Shown here: positions 8,342-15,715 of the stretch, in pieces
How the letters are laid out: every line of letters starts with the position of its first letter
Position numbering within the stretch: the stretch's first letter is position 1
Source of the DNA: M50B103 sp041667565
GTDB taxonomy: Bacteria; Fidelibacterota; Fidelibacteria; Fidelibacterales; Fidelibacteraceae
DNA: 64,000 nucleotides
Direction of reading: 5' to 3'
Assembly (NCBI GenBank): GCA_964572745.1
Contig: CAZNFT010000002.1
Span: 36,855 to 100,854 of the forward strand
Notes under the pieces: generated by a model
Told to the model about the DNA's origin: nothing
Database searches by the model: none
The model's input: the letters and a program-made list of their open reading frames with translations, nothing else
Position numbers and translations under genes: made by a program

Positions 8342-8647
8342 CTTTATCCTTTCTAATTCAGGTTGAAATTTACATGCTTGAACTCATGATACAAAGGAAA
8401 AATCATAGAAGATAGGATGCTAAGAGAGCTGGGGTGTTTCTCATCTCGACCTTGGTGTAGTCCCAGAGTAACATTGAAGTACTATGAATGATGAAGGACG
8501 AACGATAAATTTATGACAGATCGAGCGAGTTGCAGGAGAAATCGTGCAAAAGGAAAATATTGATAAATACAGAAAAACGCTTGGTTTTTGTTTTTTTTCT
8601 ATCTTGTAATGTTTTAAAATATATAGAATAAAAATCACGGTAATGAT
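8342..8647. other. Intergenic between divergent folE and propeller lipoprotein
   Basis: About 300 bases that must contain both promoters. Near 8482-8510 a short run again reads in 7-base steps (ATGATGA, AGGACGA, ACGATAA). I see no terminator, RNA gene or convincing open frame. Confidence 0.4.
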
Positions 8648-9673
8648 ATGAAAAAGCTAAGTTTATGTTTGATTGTCCTTTTGATTATTTCGTGTAATCT
8701 TTTTATATCTGGTGGAAGTATTCAATTAGTCAATACAATTCTTGTTGATCAATTTGTCGTTTCTTTAGCATTTGAAGATGATGGCACGACATGGGCAGGA
8801 ATCATACGTGATCAATACGGACTTGTAAAGATCAATCCAGATGGAAGTACAGAGATCTTTGATCATACAAATTCATGTTTAGTGGATTTGGCGAATATTT
8901 GGGATATGGACGTTGATAGCGATGGGAATTTATGGATGCTGAATGAGGGCTTAGTTCGCTATAATGGACATGTCTTTACAAAATGGGATACAATAAATGA
9001 AGGCCAACTGATTGTTCTTGCTTATAATCAATCATTAGTCATAGATGAAAATGATAATATTTGGTGTGTGGCTACTAATCCTTATATCAATTGTCCCAAT
9101 ATTAAATTGATATCTTTTGATGGTAATGATTTTACTGTTCATGAGCCATCCCAATTAAATAGTGGCACAATATACTCAGTTACAGATATTGCGATTGATA
9201 AAATGAATAATGCGTGGTTTTCATTTAATGACTATCATGGAGATTTGGTGTTCCTAAAATATAATGGCTCAAAATGGACATCTTTCGATACAAGTGATGT
9301 TGGTTATTCTCCCTATAATATTACAGATATTGAATTTGACAGTGAAAATAATTTATGGTTCAATGATGATTTTTCTTATTCTAGTATAGCTAAACACAAT
9401 CAAGCGGCCTTATTTGTTTTTGACAAGGAAAATAAGGCAACTTCGATTTCTGGCTCTGAATTCATTTCATCACTCTATATTGACGTGAATGATAATCTTT
9501 GGGTATCCGGATTTCTGCCAAATTTAGCCGTCTATAATGATGGGAAATGGACATTTCTTGATAACGAAGAAGCCATACCATTTTGTAGTGATATCAATGT
9601 AGATAACAATGGTGATATTTGGTATGCTACAAGCTTGGGGATAAAAGTTTTTAGATACATTGAAGAAGATTAA
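8648..9673 (+). CDS. Lipoprotein with two-component-regulator-propeller-like repeats
   Basis: A 341-residue protein with a lipoprotein signal (LLIISCN, lipid cysteine at 16) followed by repeated blades of the form D-x-D-x-NLW, e.g. IDENDNIWCV, FDSENNLWFN, VDVNDNLWVSG-like and VDNNGDIWYAT. This is the reg_prop style beta-propeller usual in sensory or surface proteins of the Bacteroidota and relatives. It stands alone here, without kinase domain, so it is probably a surface-anchored binding or scaffold protein. Function unknown. Confidence 0.75.
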   Translation: MKKLSLCLIVLLIISCNLFISGGSIQLVNTILVDQFVVSLAFEDDGTTWAGIIRDQYGLVKINPDGSTEIFDHTNSCLVDLANIWDMDVDSDGNLWMLNEGLVRYNGHVFTKWDTINEGQLIVLAYNQSLVIDENDNIWCVATNPYINCPNIKLISFDGNDFTVHEPSQLNSGTIYSVTDIAIDKMNNAWFSFNDYHGDLVFLKYNGSKWTSFDTSDVGYSPYNITDIEFDSENNLWFNDDFSYSSIAKHNQAALFVFDKENKATSISGSEFISSLYIDVNDNLWVSGFLPNLAVYNDGKWTFLDNEEAIPFCSDINVDNNGDIWYATSLGIKVFRYIEED

Positions 9674-10150
9674 AATAATATTTCGTTTGTAGTTTCAGCC
9701 ATTCCCAATGCATATCGGGAGCTGAGATGACATTTTTTGCTGAGTTTTGGTATTTTCGACCAGCCAGCATCTCTCCAACGCCGAAGCAAGCTGGCAGGTC
9801 TGTTTTGTCCCTATTTCGCTCCAAAGAATTGGAGCTACAAAAGGGAGCTGAATAGTTGAAATCTTGTATATCTTGTAATCATGTCTAAGTATTAGCAATC
9901 TTTTATATCCTGTCTAAAAAGCAATCCTAACTATCCAGTTATCCTGTCAAAAAAGAAATCTTTTCAATTTTACTTTCCAATCTAAGTATTAGCAATCTTT
10001 TATATCCTGTCAAAAGGCAATCCTAACTATCCAGTTATCCTGTCAAAAAAGAATTCCTGTCAATTTTACTTTCCAAATAAACTTTCAATGTGTATATTTG
10101 CTAAAAATCAACAGCATGGAATACAGACAAAACAGGGGAGGCCCGGGCAA
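9674..10150. other. Intergenic region upstream of pyrBI
   Basis: Holds a 97-bp tandem duplication (separate entry) at 9884-10076. The part at 9700-9860 reads like decayed dispersed-repeat sequence, with fragments such as GAAGCAAGCTGGCAGG. No gene is supported. A promoter for the pyr operon must lie near the end but I cannot point to it. Confidence 0.5.
9884..10076. repeat. 97-bp direct tandem duplication
   Basis: Copy 1 is 9884-9980, copy 2 is 9981-10076; both begin TCTAAGTATTAGCAATC and end ATTTTACTTTCCAA. They differ by a few substitutions and one base in length. Each copy contains two internal ATCCTGTCNAAAA motifs, so there is a nested shorter repeat. Located just upstream of pyrBI. Confidence 0.9.
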
Positions 10151-11746
10151 ATGAGAGAGTATCAAGATTTATCATTGAATGGAAAATTTATGGGACGATC
10201 TCTTTCGGTGATCAACGATCTGTCCAAAGATGAACAGTGGTATCTTTATAACAAAACTAAAGAGTTAAAGGATAGCGAAGCAAGTCATGCCGATCTTGAT
10301 CCATTTCGCATTAATTCAAAGAATGTAGGTGCTTATCTGGTCTTTATTGAGCCCAGCACCCGTACAAAAGAATCATTTCTAAATGCTGTAAAATTTCACA
10401 ATGTTAAAACCAATAATTTCGACTCAACAACTTCTTCTTTCAATAAAAAAGAGAGTTATGCTGATACATTTAGGATGTTAACAACTTACAGCCCTTATTC
10501 AATTTTTATCATTCGTTCAAAACTGGAAGGCCTCACACGCTGGCTTGATTATGATCTGGGACTTTTTGCAGAGAGAATGAACTTACACAAACCCTCATTT
10601 ATCAATGGCGGTGATGGTAAACACGAACACCCCACGCAGGAAATTCTCGACGAGTACACATTTTTAGAGCAAAATAATTTTAATCGTGATCACATACATA
10701 TTGCTCTTGTCGGCGACCTTTTTCATGGTCGCACAGTACATTCAAAAGCAGATGGATTAAGCATATATAATAATGTTGAGGTTGACCTGGTCGCTCCAGA
10801 AGAATTAGGAATGCCGGAGTTTTATAAAAAGAAAATGTTGGCAAATGGTTTTAAGATCAGGGAATTTGCTTCCATTGATGACTATATGAAAGATGATAAG
10901 CGTGCCAATATCTGGTATTTTACCCGTTTGCAACTCGAACGAATGGGTGAAGATGTCAAAAACCATTCAGATCGTTTGACCAAAGCTGTGACGTTTCGTA
11001 AGGAATGGATAGATCTTATGGATGAAGGAACAAAATTCTATCATCCTCTTCCAAGAAATCGAGAATTTCCGACTATTCCATTTTTTCTTGATAAAACTCC
11101 CCTGAACGGTTGGGACCTTCAAGCCATGAACGGCTATTATACCCGAGCTGTTCTTGTGGGTATGTTGGGTGGACGATTAGGGGAAGACTTTGAAGGAGAA
11201 TGTCCGCATCCTAAAAAGAAGGGTCCCAGATATATTGAAGAAGTAAAAAGCTTTAATTCCGTAGTCAAAGAATTTAAAATCGGGACAAAGCCTGTTGAAA
11301 ATGGTATTGTGATCGACCATGTTGGTAAGGGTGAGGATATAGCTACAATATGGGAACACATATATAAAACCCGTAAAATTCTTGAGCTAAATGTTATTTC
11401 CTCACACGGAGTCTATAAATCTCATAAAGATGGACAATATAAAGGAGTTTTGTCTCTGCCAAATATTGAGCAATTCAATCTGGTAAAAATGAAAAAACTC
11501 TCTGCAATTGCTCCCGAAGCAACATTAAATATCATTAAAGATCATAGAGTCCTTAAAAAGATCAGGATACATTTTCCACCCAAGATCTATGATTTTGACG
11601 AGATATCCTGTAAAAATCCGGATTGTATTTCCCACCCATCTCACCATGAAAATGCTACACCCTTCTTTTACAAAACTGAAAACAATACCTTTGTTTGTAA
11701 ATATTGTGATAAAGATCATAATTATAAAGACATCTGGGACATTTAA
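10151..11746 (+). CDS. pyrBI: Aspartate carbamoyltransferase, fused catalytic and regulatory chains
   Basis: A 531-residue fusion making carbamoyl-aspartate in pyrimidine synthesis. The N-terminal ~370 residues are the catalytic chain with EPSTRTKES at 67-75 and the HPTQ and HPLPR substrate motifs. The C-terminal ~150 residues are a PyrI-like regulatory chain ending with a zinc site, Cys487, Cys492, Cys516 and Cys519. Such fusions are known from Thermotoga and spirochaetes. The ATG at 10088 is less likely than that at 10151, which has GGGGAGG at ideal spacing. It heads a run pyrBI-pyrE-pyrF. Nucleotide feedback through the regulatory part is expected from the family. Confidence 0.95.
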   Translation: MREYQDLSLNGKFMGRSLSVINDLSKDEQWYLYNKTKELKDSEASHADLDPFRINSKNVGAYLVFIEPSTRTKESFLNAVKFHNVKTNNFDSTTSSFNKKESYADTFRMLTTYSPYSIFIIRSKLEGLTRWLDYDLGLFAERMNLHKPSFINGGDGKHEHPTQEILDEYTFLEQNNFNRDHIHIALVGDLFHGRTVHSKADGLSIYNNVEVDLVAPEELGMPEFYKKKMLANGFKIREFASIDDYMKDDKRANIWYFTRLQLERMGEDVKNHSDRLTKAVTFRKEWIDLMDEGTKFYHPLPRNREFPTIPFFLDKTPLNGWDLQAMNGYYTRAVLVGMLGGRLGEDFEGECPHPKKKGPRYIEEVKSFNSVVKEFKIGTKPVENGIVIDHVGKGEDIATIWEHIYKTRKILELNVISSHGVYKSHKDGQYKGVLSLPNIEQFNLVKMKKLSAIAPEATLNIIKDHRVLKKIRIHFPPKIYDFDEISCKNPDCISHPSHHENATPFFYKTENNTFVCKYCDKDHNYKDIWDI

Positions 11747-11760
11747 CACATAGGAGACAC

Positions 11761-12414
11761 ATGGAAATCATTGCAAGAAAGATCGCCAAAGCTGCCTTAA
11801 AGATCAAGGCTGTTAAACTTCAACCCGATAATCCTTTTACCTGGGCATCGGGATACAAAATGCCCATATACAACGATAACAGATTATTCCTCTTTTATCC
11901 GGAATATCGCCGTTTGATTGCTGAAGGTTTTGCTGAATTGATCAAGGAAAAATCCTTTGACTGTGACATGATAGCCGGGACACCTACTGCCGGTATTCCA
12001 CATGGTGTATTGTTGGCAGATATCATTAAAAAACCATTTATTTATCCTCGCAAATGGCAAAAAGGTCATGGTTTGTTAAATAAAATTGAAGGTGTTCCTC
12101 ATATTGACATGATCAAAGATAAACATGTAATCATGGTAGAAGATCTGATTTCTACAGGTGGAAGCTCGGTAGAATCCTTAGAAGTTGTAAGAGCAGCCGG
12201 AGCAAAAGTCGATACCTGTTTATCGATCTTTAGTTATGGTTTTAGCAAAGCTCAGGAGGCCTTTGACGGGGTTCAAGCTAAGTATTTTTCACTTATTACT
12301 TTGGATACTCTCATTGAGGTGGTCGAGGAGGAAGCTTATTTTAACGCAGATCAAATAGAACTGTTACGAGAATGGCAAAGATCTCCCTTTACCTGGGGTG
12401 AACGTTTTAATTAA
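11761..12414 (+). CDS. pyrE: Orotate phosphoribosyltransferase
   Basis: A 217-residue enzyme joining orotate to PRPP to give orotidine 5'-phosphate. The PRPP-binding motif VEDLISTGGSS lies at 126-136, and TPTAGIPHG at 74-82 with the KxxKxHG-like RKWQKGHG at 97-104 forms the flexible active-site loop. It starts 14 bases after pyrBI with a strong AGGAGA site, so it is cotranscribed. Confidence 0.96.
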   Translation: MEIIARKIAKAALKIKAVKLQPDNPFTWASGYKMPIYNDNRLFLFYPEYRRLIAEGFAELIKEKSFDCDMIAGTPTAGIPHGVLLADIIKKPFIYPRKWQKGHGLLNKIEGVPHIDMIKDKHVIMVEDLISTGGSSVESLEVVRAAGAKVDTCLSIFSYGFSKAQEAFDGVQAKYFSLITLDTLIEVVEEEAYFNADQIELLREWQRSPFTWGERFN

Positions 12415-12423
12415 GGATTATTT

Positions 12424-13302
12424 ATGACTTATTTGGATAGCTTAAGAAAAACAGCTGAAAAAACTGCCAATATTGTTTGTATAGGACTGGATCCCGTGAT
12501 GGATTTTATCCCAGAGGGTTTAGCACCTAGTGTAGAAAAGATCATTCCGACTTTTTTTGAATCTTTATTTCAAGAAATGAGGAATCGTCATTTAAAACCC
12601 GCTGCCTTTAAACCTAATCAAGGTTATTATTTGATTCATGATAATCCCTTAGATGGAGATTTTAGTGGGTCGAAAGCCTTGGCAGAGACAATTAAACTAT
12701 GTCGTCAATATTTTCCGGATATTCCGATAATTATGGATTATAAACGAGGAGATATTGCAAGTTCTTCCGCCAACTATGCCAATGAAGGATTTATTCATTG
12801 GGCAGCAGATGCCGTTACTATTTCACCTTATATGGGGTCAGATTCCGTCATACCTTTTCTTGAGTATGCAAAGGAGGGACAAGGGACGTATATTCTGAAC
12901 CGAACATCTAACAAAGGCGGCAAGGATTTTCAAAATCTTATTTTAGAAAATAAGCAAAGCTTATATCAGGCTGTAGGACAAAAAATTGTTGAATGGTCTA
13001 AGGATTATCCGGGGACCGGAGCAGTTGTTGGCGCTACAAACCTAAATGAATTAAAAGATCTGGCTAAGCATTATGCCCATGCCGAAGTTCCTCTATTAAT
13101 ACCGGGTGTAGGATCTCAGGGCGGTTCAGCGACTGAGGTTATGTCCGCTCTACAAGAATGCAATTACGATCTTAAACTTGCTCGCATAAATTCATCCAGC
13201 GGAATTACTCATCCATGGAAAAAATCGGCTCATATACCTGACAATTGGTGTGAAGTTTCTATAGACGCACTGGAAAAATTGATAACTAATTGTAAAATAT
13301 AA
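12424..13302 (+). CDS. pyrF: Orotidine 5'-phosphate decarboxylase (type 2)
   Basis: A 292-residue enzyme converting OMP to UMP. The catalytic block MDYKRGDI at 104-111 and FKPNQGYY near 62-69 identify the longer type 2 subfamily. It begins 9 bases after pyrE behind AAGGA, completing the pyrBI-E-F operon, and is followed by a hairpin terminator. Confidence 0.96.
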   Translation: MTYLDSLRKTAEKTANIVCIGLDPVMDFIPEGLAPSVEKIIPTFFESLFQEMRNRHLKPAAFKPNQGYYLIHDNPLDGDFSGSKALAETIKLCRQYFPDIPIIMDYKRGDIASSSANYANEGFIHWAADAVTISPYMGSDSVIPFLEYAKEGQGTYILNRTSNKGGKDFQNLILENKQSLYQAVGQKIVEWSKDYPGTGAVVGATNLNELKDLAKHYAHAEVPLLIPGVGSQGGSATEVMSALQECNYDLKLARINSSSGITHPWKKSAHIPDNWCEVSIDALEKLITNCKI

Positions 13303-13318
13303 TGTGGTTCTAATAACT

Positions 13319-13387
13319 AATAGCCTGGAGTATTAATCCATGGCTATTAAATGTATAAGCAAAAAAAGGACTCTGCTGAGTCCTTTT
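13319..13387. terminator. Terminator hairpins between pyrF and yccF
   Basis: The hairpin AAAAGGACTC-TGCT-GAGTCCTTTT (13364-13387) has A-rich and T-rich flanks on both sides and can serve both convergent genes. Just before it, 13319-13349 holds an imperfect inverted repeat TAATAGCCTGGA / TCCATGGCTATTA with the same AATAGCC...GGCTATT ends as the palindrome at 49487. Confidence 0.85.
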
Positions 13388-13419
13388 ATACATTCCGGAT
13401 CATTCTTTTAAAATAATGA

Positions 13420-13797
13420 TTAATATTTAGTCACAATCTCTTTGCCAAAGGGGAAAAAAGCTATGCGAGCTAATTTAATATGTTGTTTAGCAAAAGGGAT
13501 ACCAATAATTGTAATAGTAAGGAGGGCGGCAAAAACAACATGAGTTAAGGCTATCCAAACCCCGCCAATACAGAACCAGATGATATTCATAATAATTGAA
13601 AGTATATTGTTTTTGTTGCTTTTATCTTTAATGGTAGAATTAAAAGGGAAAAGAGTCATAACACCAATCTTAAATGTTTGTATGCCAAAAGGTATGCCAA
13701 CAATGGTGACCATAAGAGCAAGCGATGCAAGGAAATATTCCATAGCTGTCACAAAACCACCAAAGATCCACCAAAGAATATTGCCAATAAGTTTCAT
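13420..13797 (-). CDS. yccF: YccF family inner membrane protein
   Basis: A 125-residue protein with two copies of the YccF domain: each has a NILWWIFGG/NIIWFCIGG opening, a hydrophobic helix, and a TIVGIPFG/TIIGIPFA turn followed by LFPF/FFPFG. This repeat structure defines the family. Function is unknown in any organism. It is convergent with pyrF and divergent from pyrDK, breaking the pyrimidine cluster. Confidence 0.92.
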   Translation of the reverse strand: MKLIGNILWWIFGGFVTAMEYFLASLALMVTIVGIPFGIQTFKIGVMTLFPFNSTIKDKSNKNNILSIIMNIIWFCIGGVWIALTHVVFAALLTITIIGIPFAKQHIKLARIAFFPFGKEIVTKY

Positions 13798-13986
13798 AAA
13801 GATCTCCTGTAATAATATTTCTTGAGCAACAAAAGCAATATACGATGTCTCCTTATTAATTAAAAATTAAAAAAAGAACTATCTTTTATATGAAAATGCT
13901 TCTCTTAATAAAAGTGACGTGTTTTTTATATCATTTAGAGTGAAAATTTACTATCTTAATTGCTGTAAATAAGTCAAAAGGGTAGC

Positions 13987-15696
13987 ATGAAAACAGCAAA
14001 AGAGATCACAAAGATTTTTCTGAGCGGAGATTTGAAATTTGCCACTGTATCGGGAGTATGGACGACCAAGCCTAATTTGATCAGGCGAGTTGATGAAGAA
14101 GTAAAGAATATTGACATAATCACTACTAAAAGTTTTCAAGTGGAAGCTACGCCCGGGAATCGTGAGCCCATTATTGCAGAAGTTGAAGTAGGCTCTTATG
14201 TAAATGCTGTTGGATTGAAAAATCCCGGTATGGAAATAGCTTACCAAGAGCTAAAAAAACTCCGTGATGAAAAAGATCTAAGATCTATATTAAATATATC
14301 AATTGCCGGAAATTCACCCGAAGATTTTATTAAGTTGGTCAGAAAGTTTGAAGATATTGCCGATATGTTCGAGCTGAATTTTTCTTGTCCTCATGCAGAG
14401 CCGGGCTATGGAGCTTCGATAGGTGTTTCGCCGGAACTGATTAAAAAATACATGCTCGCTATCCGTCCTCATACGAAACGTGCTTTATTTCCAAAATTGA
14501 CTCCAAATGTAAATAATATAGGTGAACTGGCAAAAGTCGCTGTAGAAGCAGGAGCTGATGGAATTGCAGCCATAAACACTGCAGATCCCATTGAGTATAA
14601 AGAGCCTGTTTCAGGTCAAGCTGTTCTATATAATCCCATGGGGCATAAAGGTGGAAAAAGCGGAGAGCACATATTTGATATAGCTCTTCAAAAGATAAAA
14701 GAAATTCGTGAAGCTCTTGGCCCCGAAGTGCCAATTCTTGGAATGGGTGGGGTGAGTCATGGTTCTCATGTCCGCGCTTTACGGGAAGCCGGCGCAAATG
14801 TTGTGGGTGTGGGGTCTGTTGTGGCGCGCATCCCGGACAATAAATTTAATGAGTATTTTAAAGCTTTAGCATTTGATGCCGAGAATATGACCGATTCTGC
14901 AGCTAATTATTTATCTGTCAGGTCTTTAGCGAAATATAAAGAATACACTATTTCAAAGATTAATAAATTGAGTGAGACCATGTGGGATCTCGAGCTTGAG
15001 GGTGATGCCATTTTGTTCAGTGCCTCACAGTATGTTTTTGTCTGGATCCCCGGAGTGGGAGAAAAACCCTTTGGGATCGTTAGCTCATCACCTTTGAGAT
15101 TACTTGTTAGATTACGTGATACTGAACCCGGTACGAATAAAGGTGAATTCACAAAAGCATTTTTTACAAAAGCAGAAGGTGATAAGCTTTACATCCGTGG
15201 TCCTTATGGTAAATCTATTCCCGAAAATTTTATGTCTTTTGCCTTTGTTGTTTCAGGTGGGACGGGACTTGCTTTAGTCCCTAAATTGGTAGAAGCTCTG
15301 GCTTCTGCGGGTAAGATCGTTCATGTTTATCATGGTCTTAGCAATGAGAATGAATTTTCTTATCAGGACATGATCAAAGCTTATGCGGAATTTGATCTAA
15401 TCCCCGATGATGGTAAGCCAGGGAGAGTTCTTGATGTTTTGGCTGAAAAACTAGAGCATACCGATACGAATAATTGTACTATTTATACTATTGGTCCGGA
15501 TGCTTTAATGGAAAAGGCATTGGATTTAGCTGAGAGTAAGGGTTGCGATCCTAAATATTGTTATGCGTCTTTGGAAACAAATAATATGTGTGGTATTGGC
15601 ATCTGTGGTGAATGTGAATGTGGTGGTGTTTTGTCTTGCAAAAGCGGCACATTCTTTGACTTTGATTTTTTGAAAAAACATTATTTTAATAAATGA
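13987..15696 (+). CDS. pyrDK: Dihydroorotate dehydrogenase catalytic subunit fused to PyrK-type electron-transfer subunit
   Basis: A 569-residue fusion. Residues 1-~310 are a class 1 dihydroorotate dehydrogenase: flavin barrel, catalytic-base cysteine at 134 in NFSCPHAE (most relatives have SCPN), and GMGGVSHG phosphate-site motif. Residues ~320-569 are a PyrK-like ferredoxin reductase with FGIVSSSPL (FAD), SGGTGLALVP (NAD) and a [2Fe-2S] cluster region with cysteines 535, 540, 543 and 551. Usually these are two separate proteins of an alpha2beta2 complex. It supplies orotate to PyrE and passes electrons to NAD. AAAAGGG lies before the ATG. Confidence 0.92.
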   Translation: MKTAKEITKIFLSGDLKFATVSGVWTTKPNLIRRVDEEVKNIDIITTKSFQVEATPGNREPIIAEVEVGSYVNAVGLKNPGMEIAYQELKKLRDEKDLRSILNISIAGNSPEDFIKLVRKFEDIADMFELNFSCPHAEPGYGASIGVSPELIKKYMLAIRPHTKRALFPKLTPNVNNIGELAKVAVEAGADGIAAINTADPIEYKEPVSGQAVLYNPMGHKGGKSGEHIFDIALQKIKEIREALGPEVPILGMGGVSHGSHVRALREAGANVVGVGSVVARIPDNKFNEYFKALAFDAENMTDSAANYLSVRSLAKYKEYTISKINKLSETMWDLELEGDAILFSASQYVFVWIPGVGEKPFGIVSSSPLRLLVRLRDTEPGTNKGEFTKAFFTKAEGDKLYIRGPYGKSIPENFMSFAFVVSGGTGLALVPKLVEALASAGKIVHVYHGLSNENEFSYQDMIKAYAEFDLIPDDGKPGRVLDVLAEKLEHTDTNNCTIYTIGPDALMEKALDLAESKGCDPKYCYASLETNNMCGIGICGECECGGVLSCKSGTFFDFDFLKKHYFNK

Positions 15697-15715
15697 TAAT
15701 CAGTAAAGGAATTCT

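Noticed and set aside
9695..9898. 67-residue minus-strand frame upstream of pyrBI
   Set aside because: It lies in decayed repeat sequence and partly in the 97-bp duplication; nothing supports coding.
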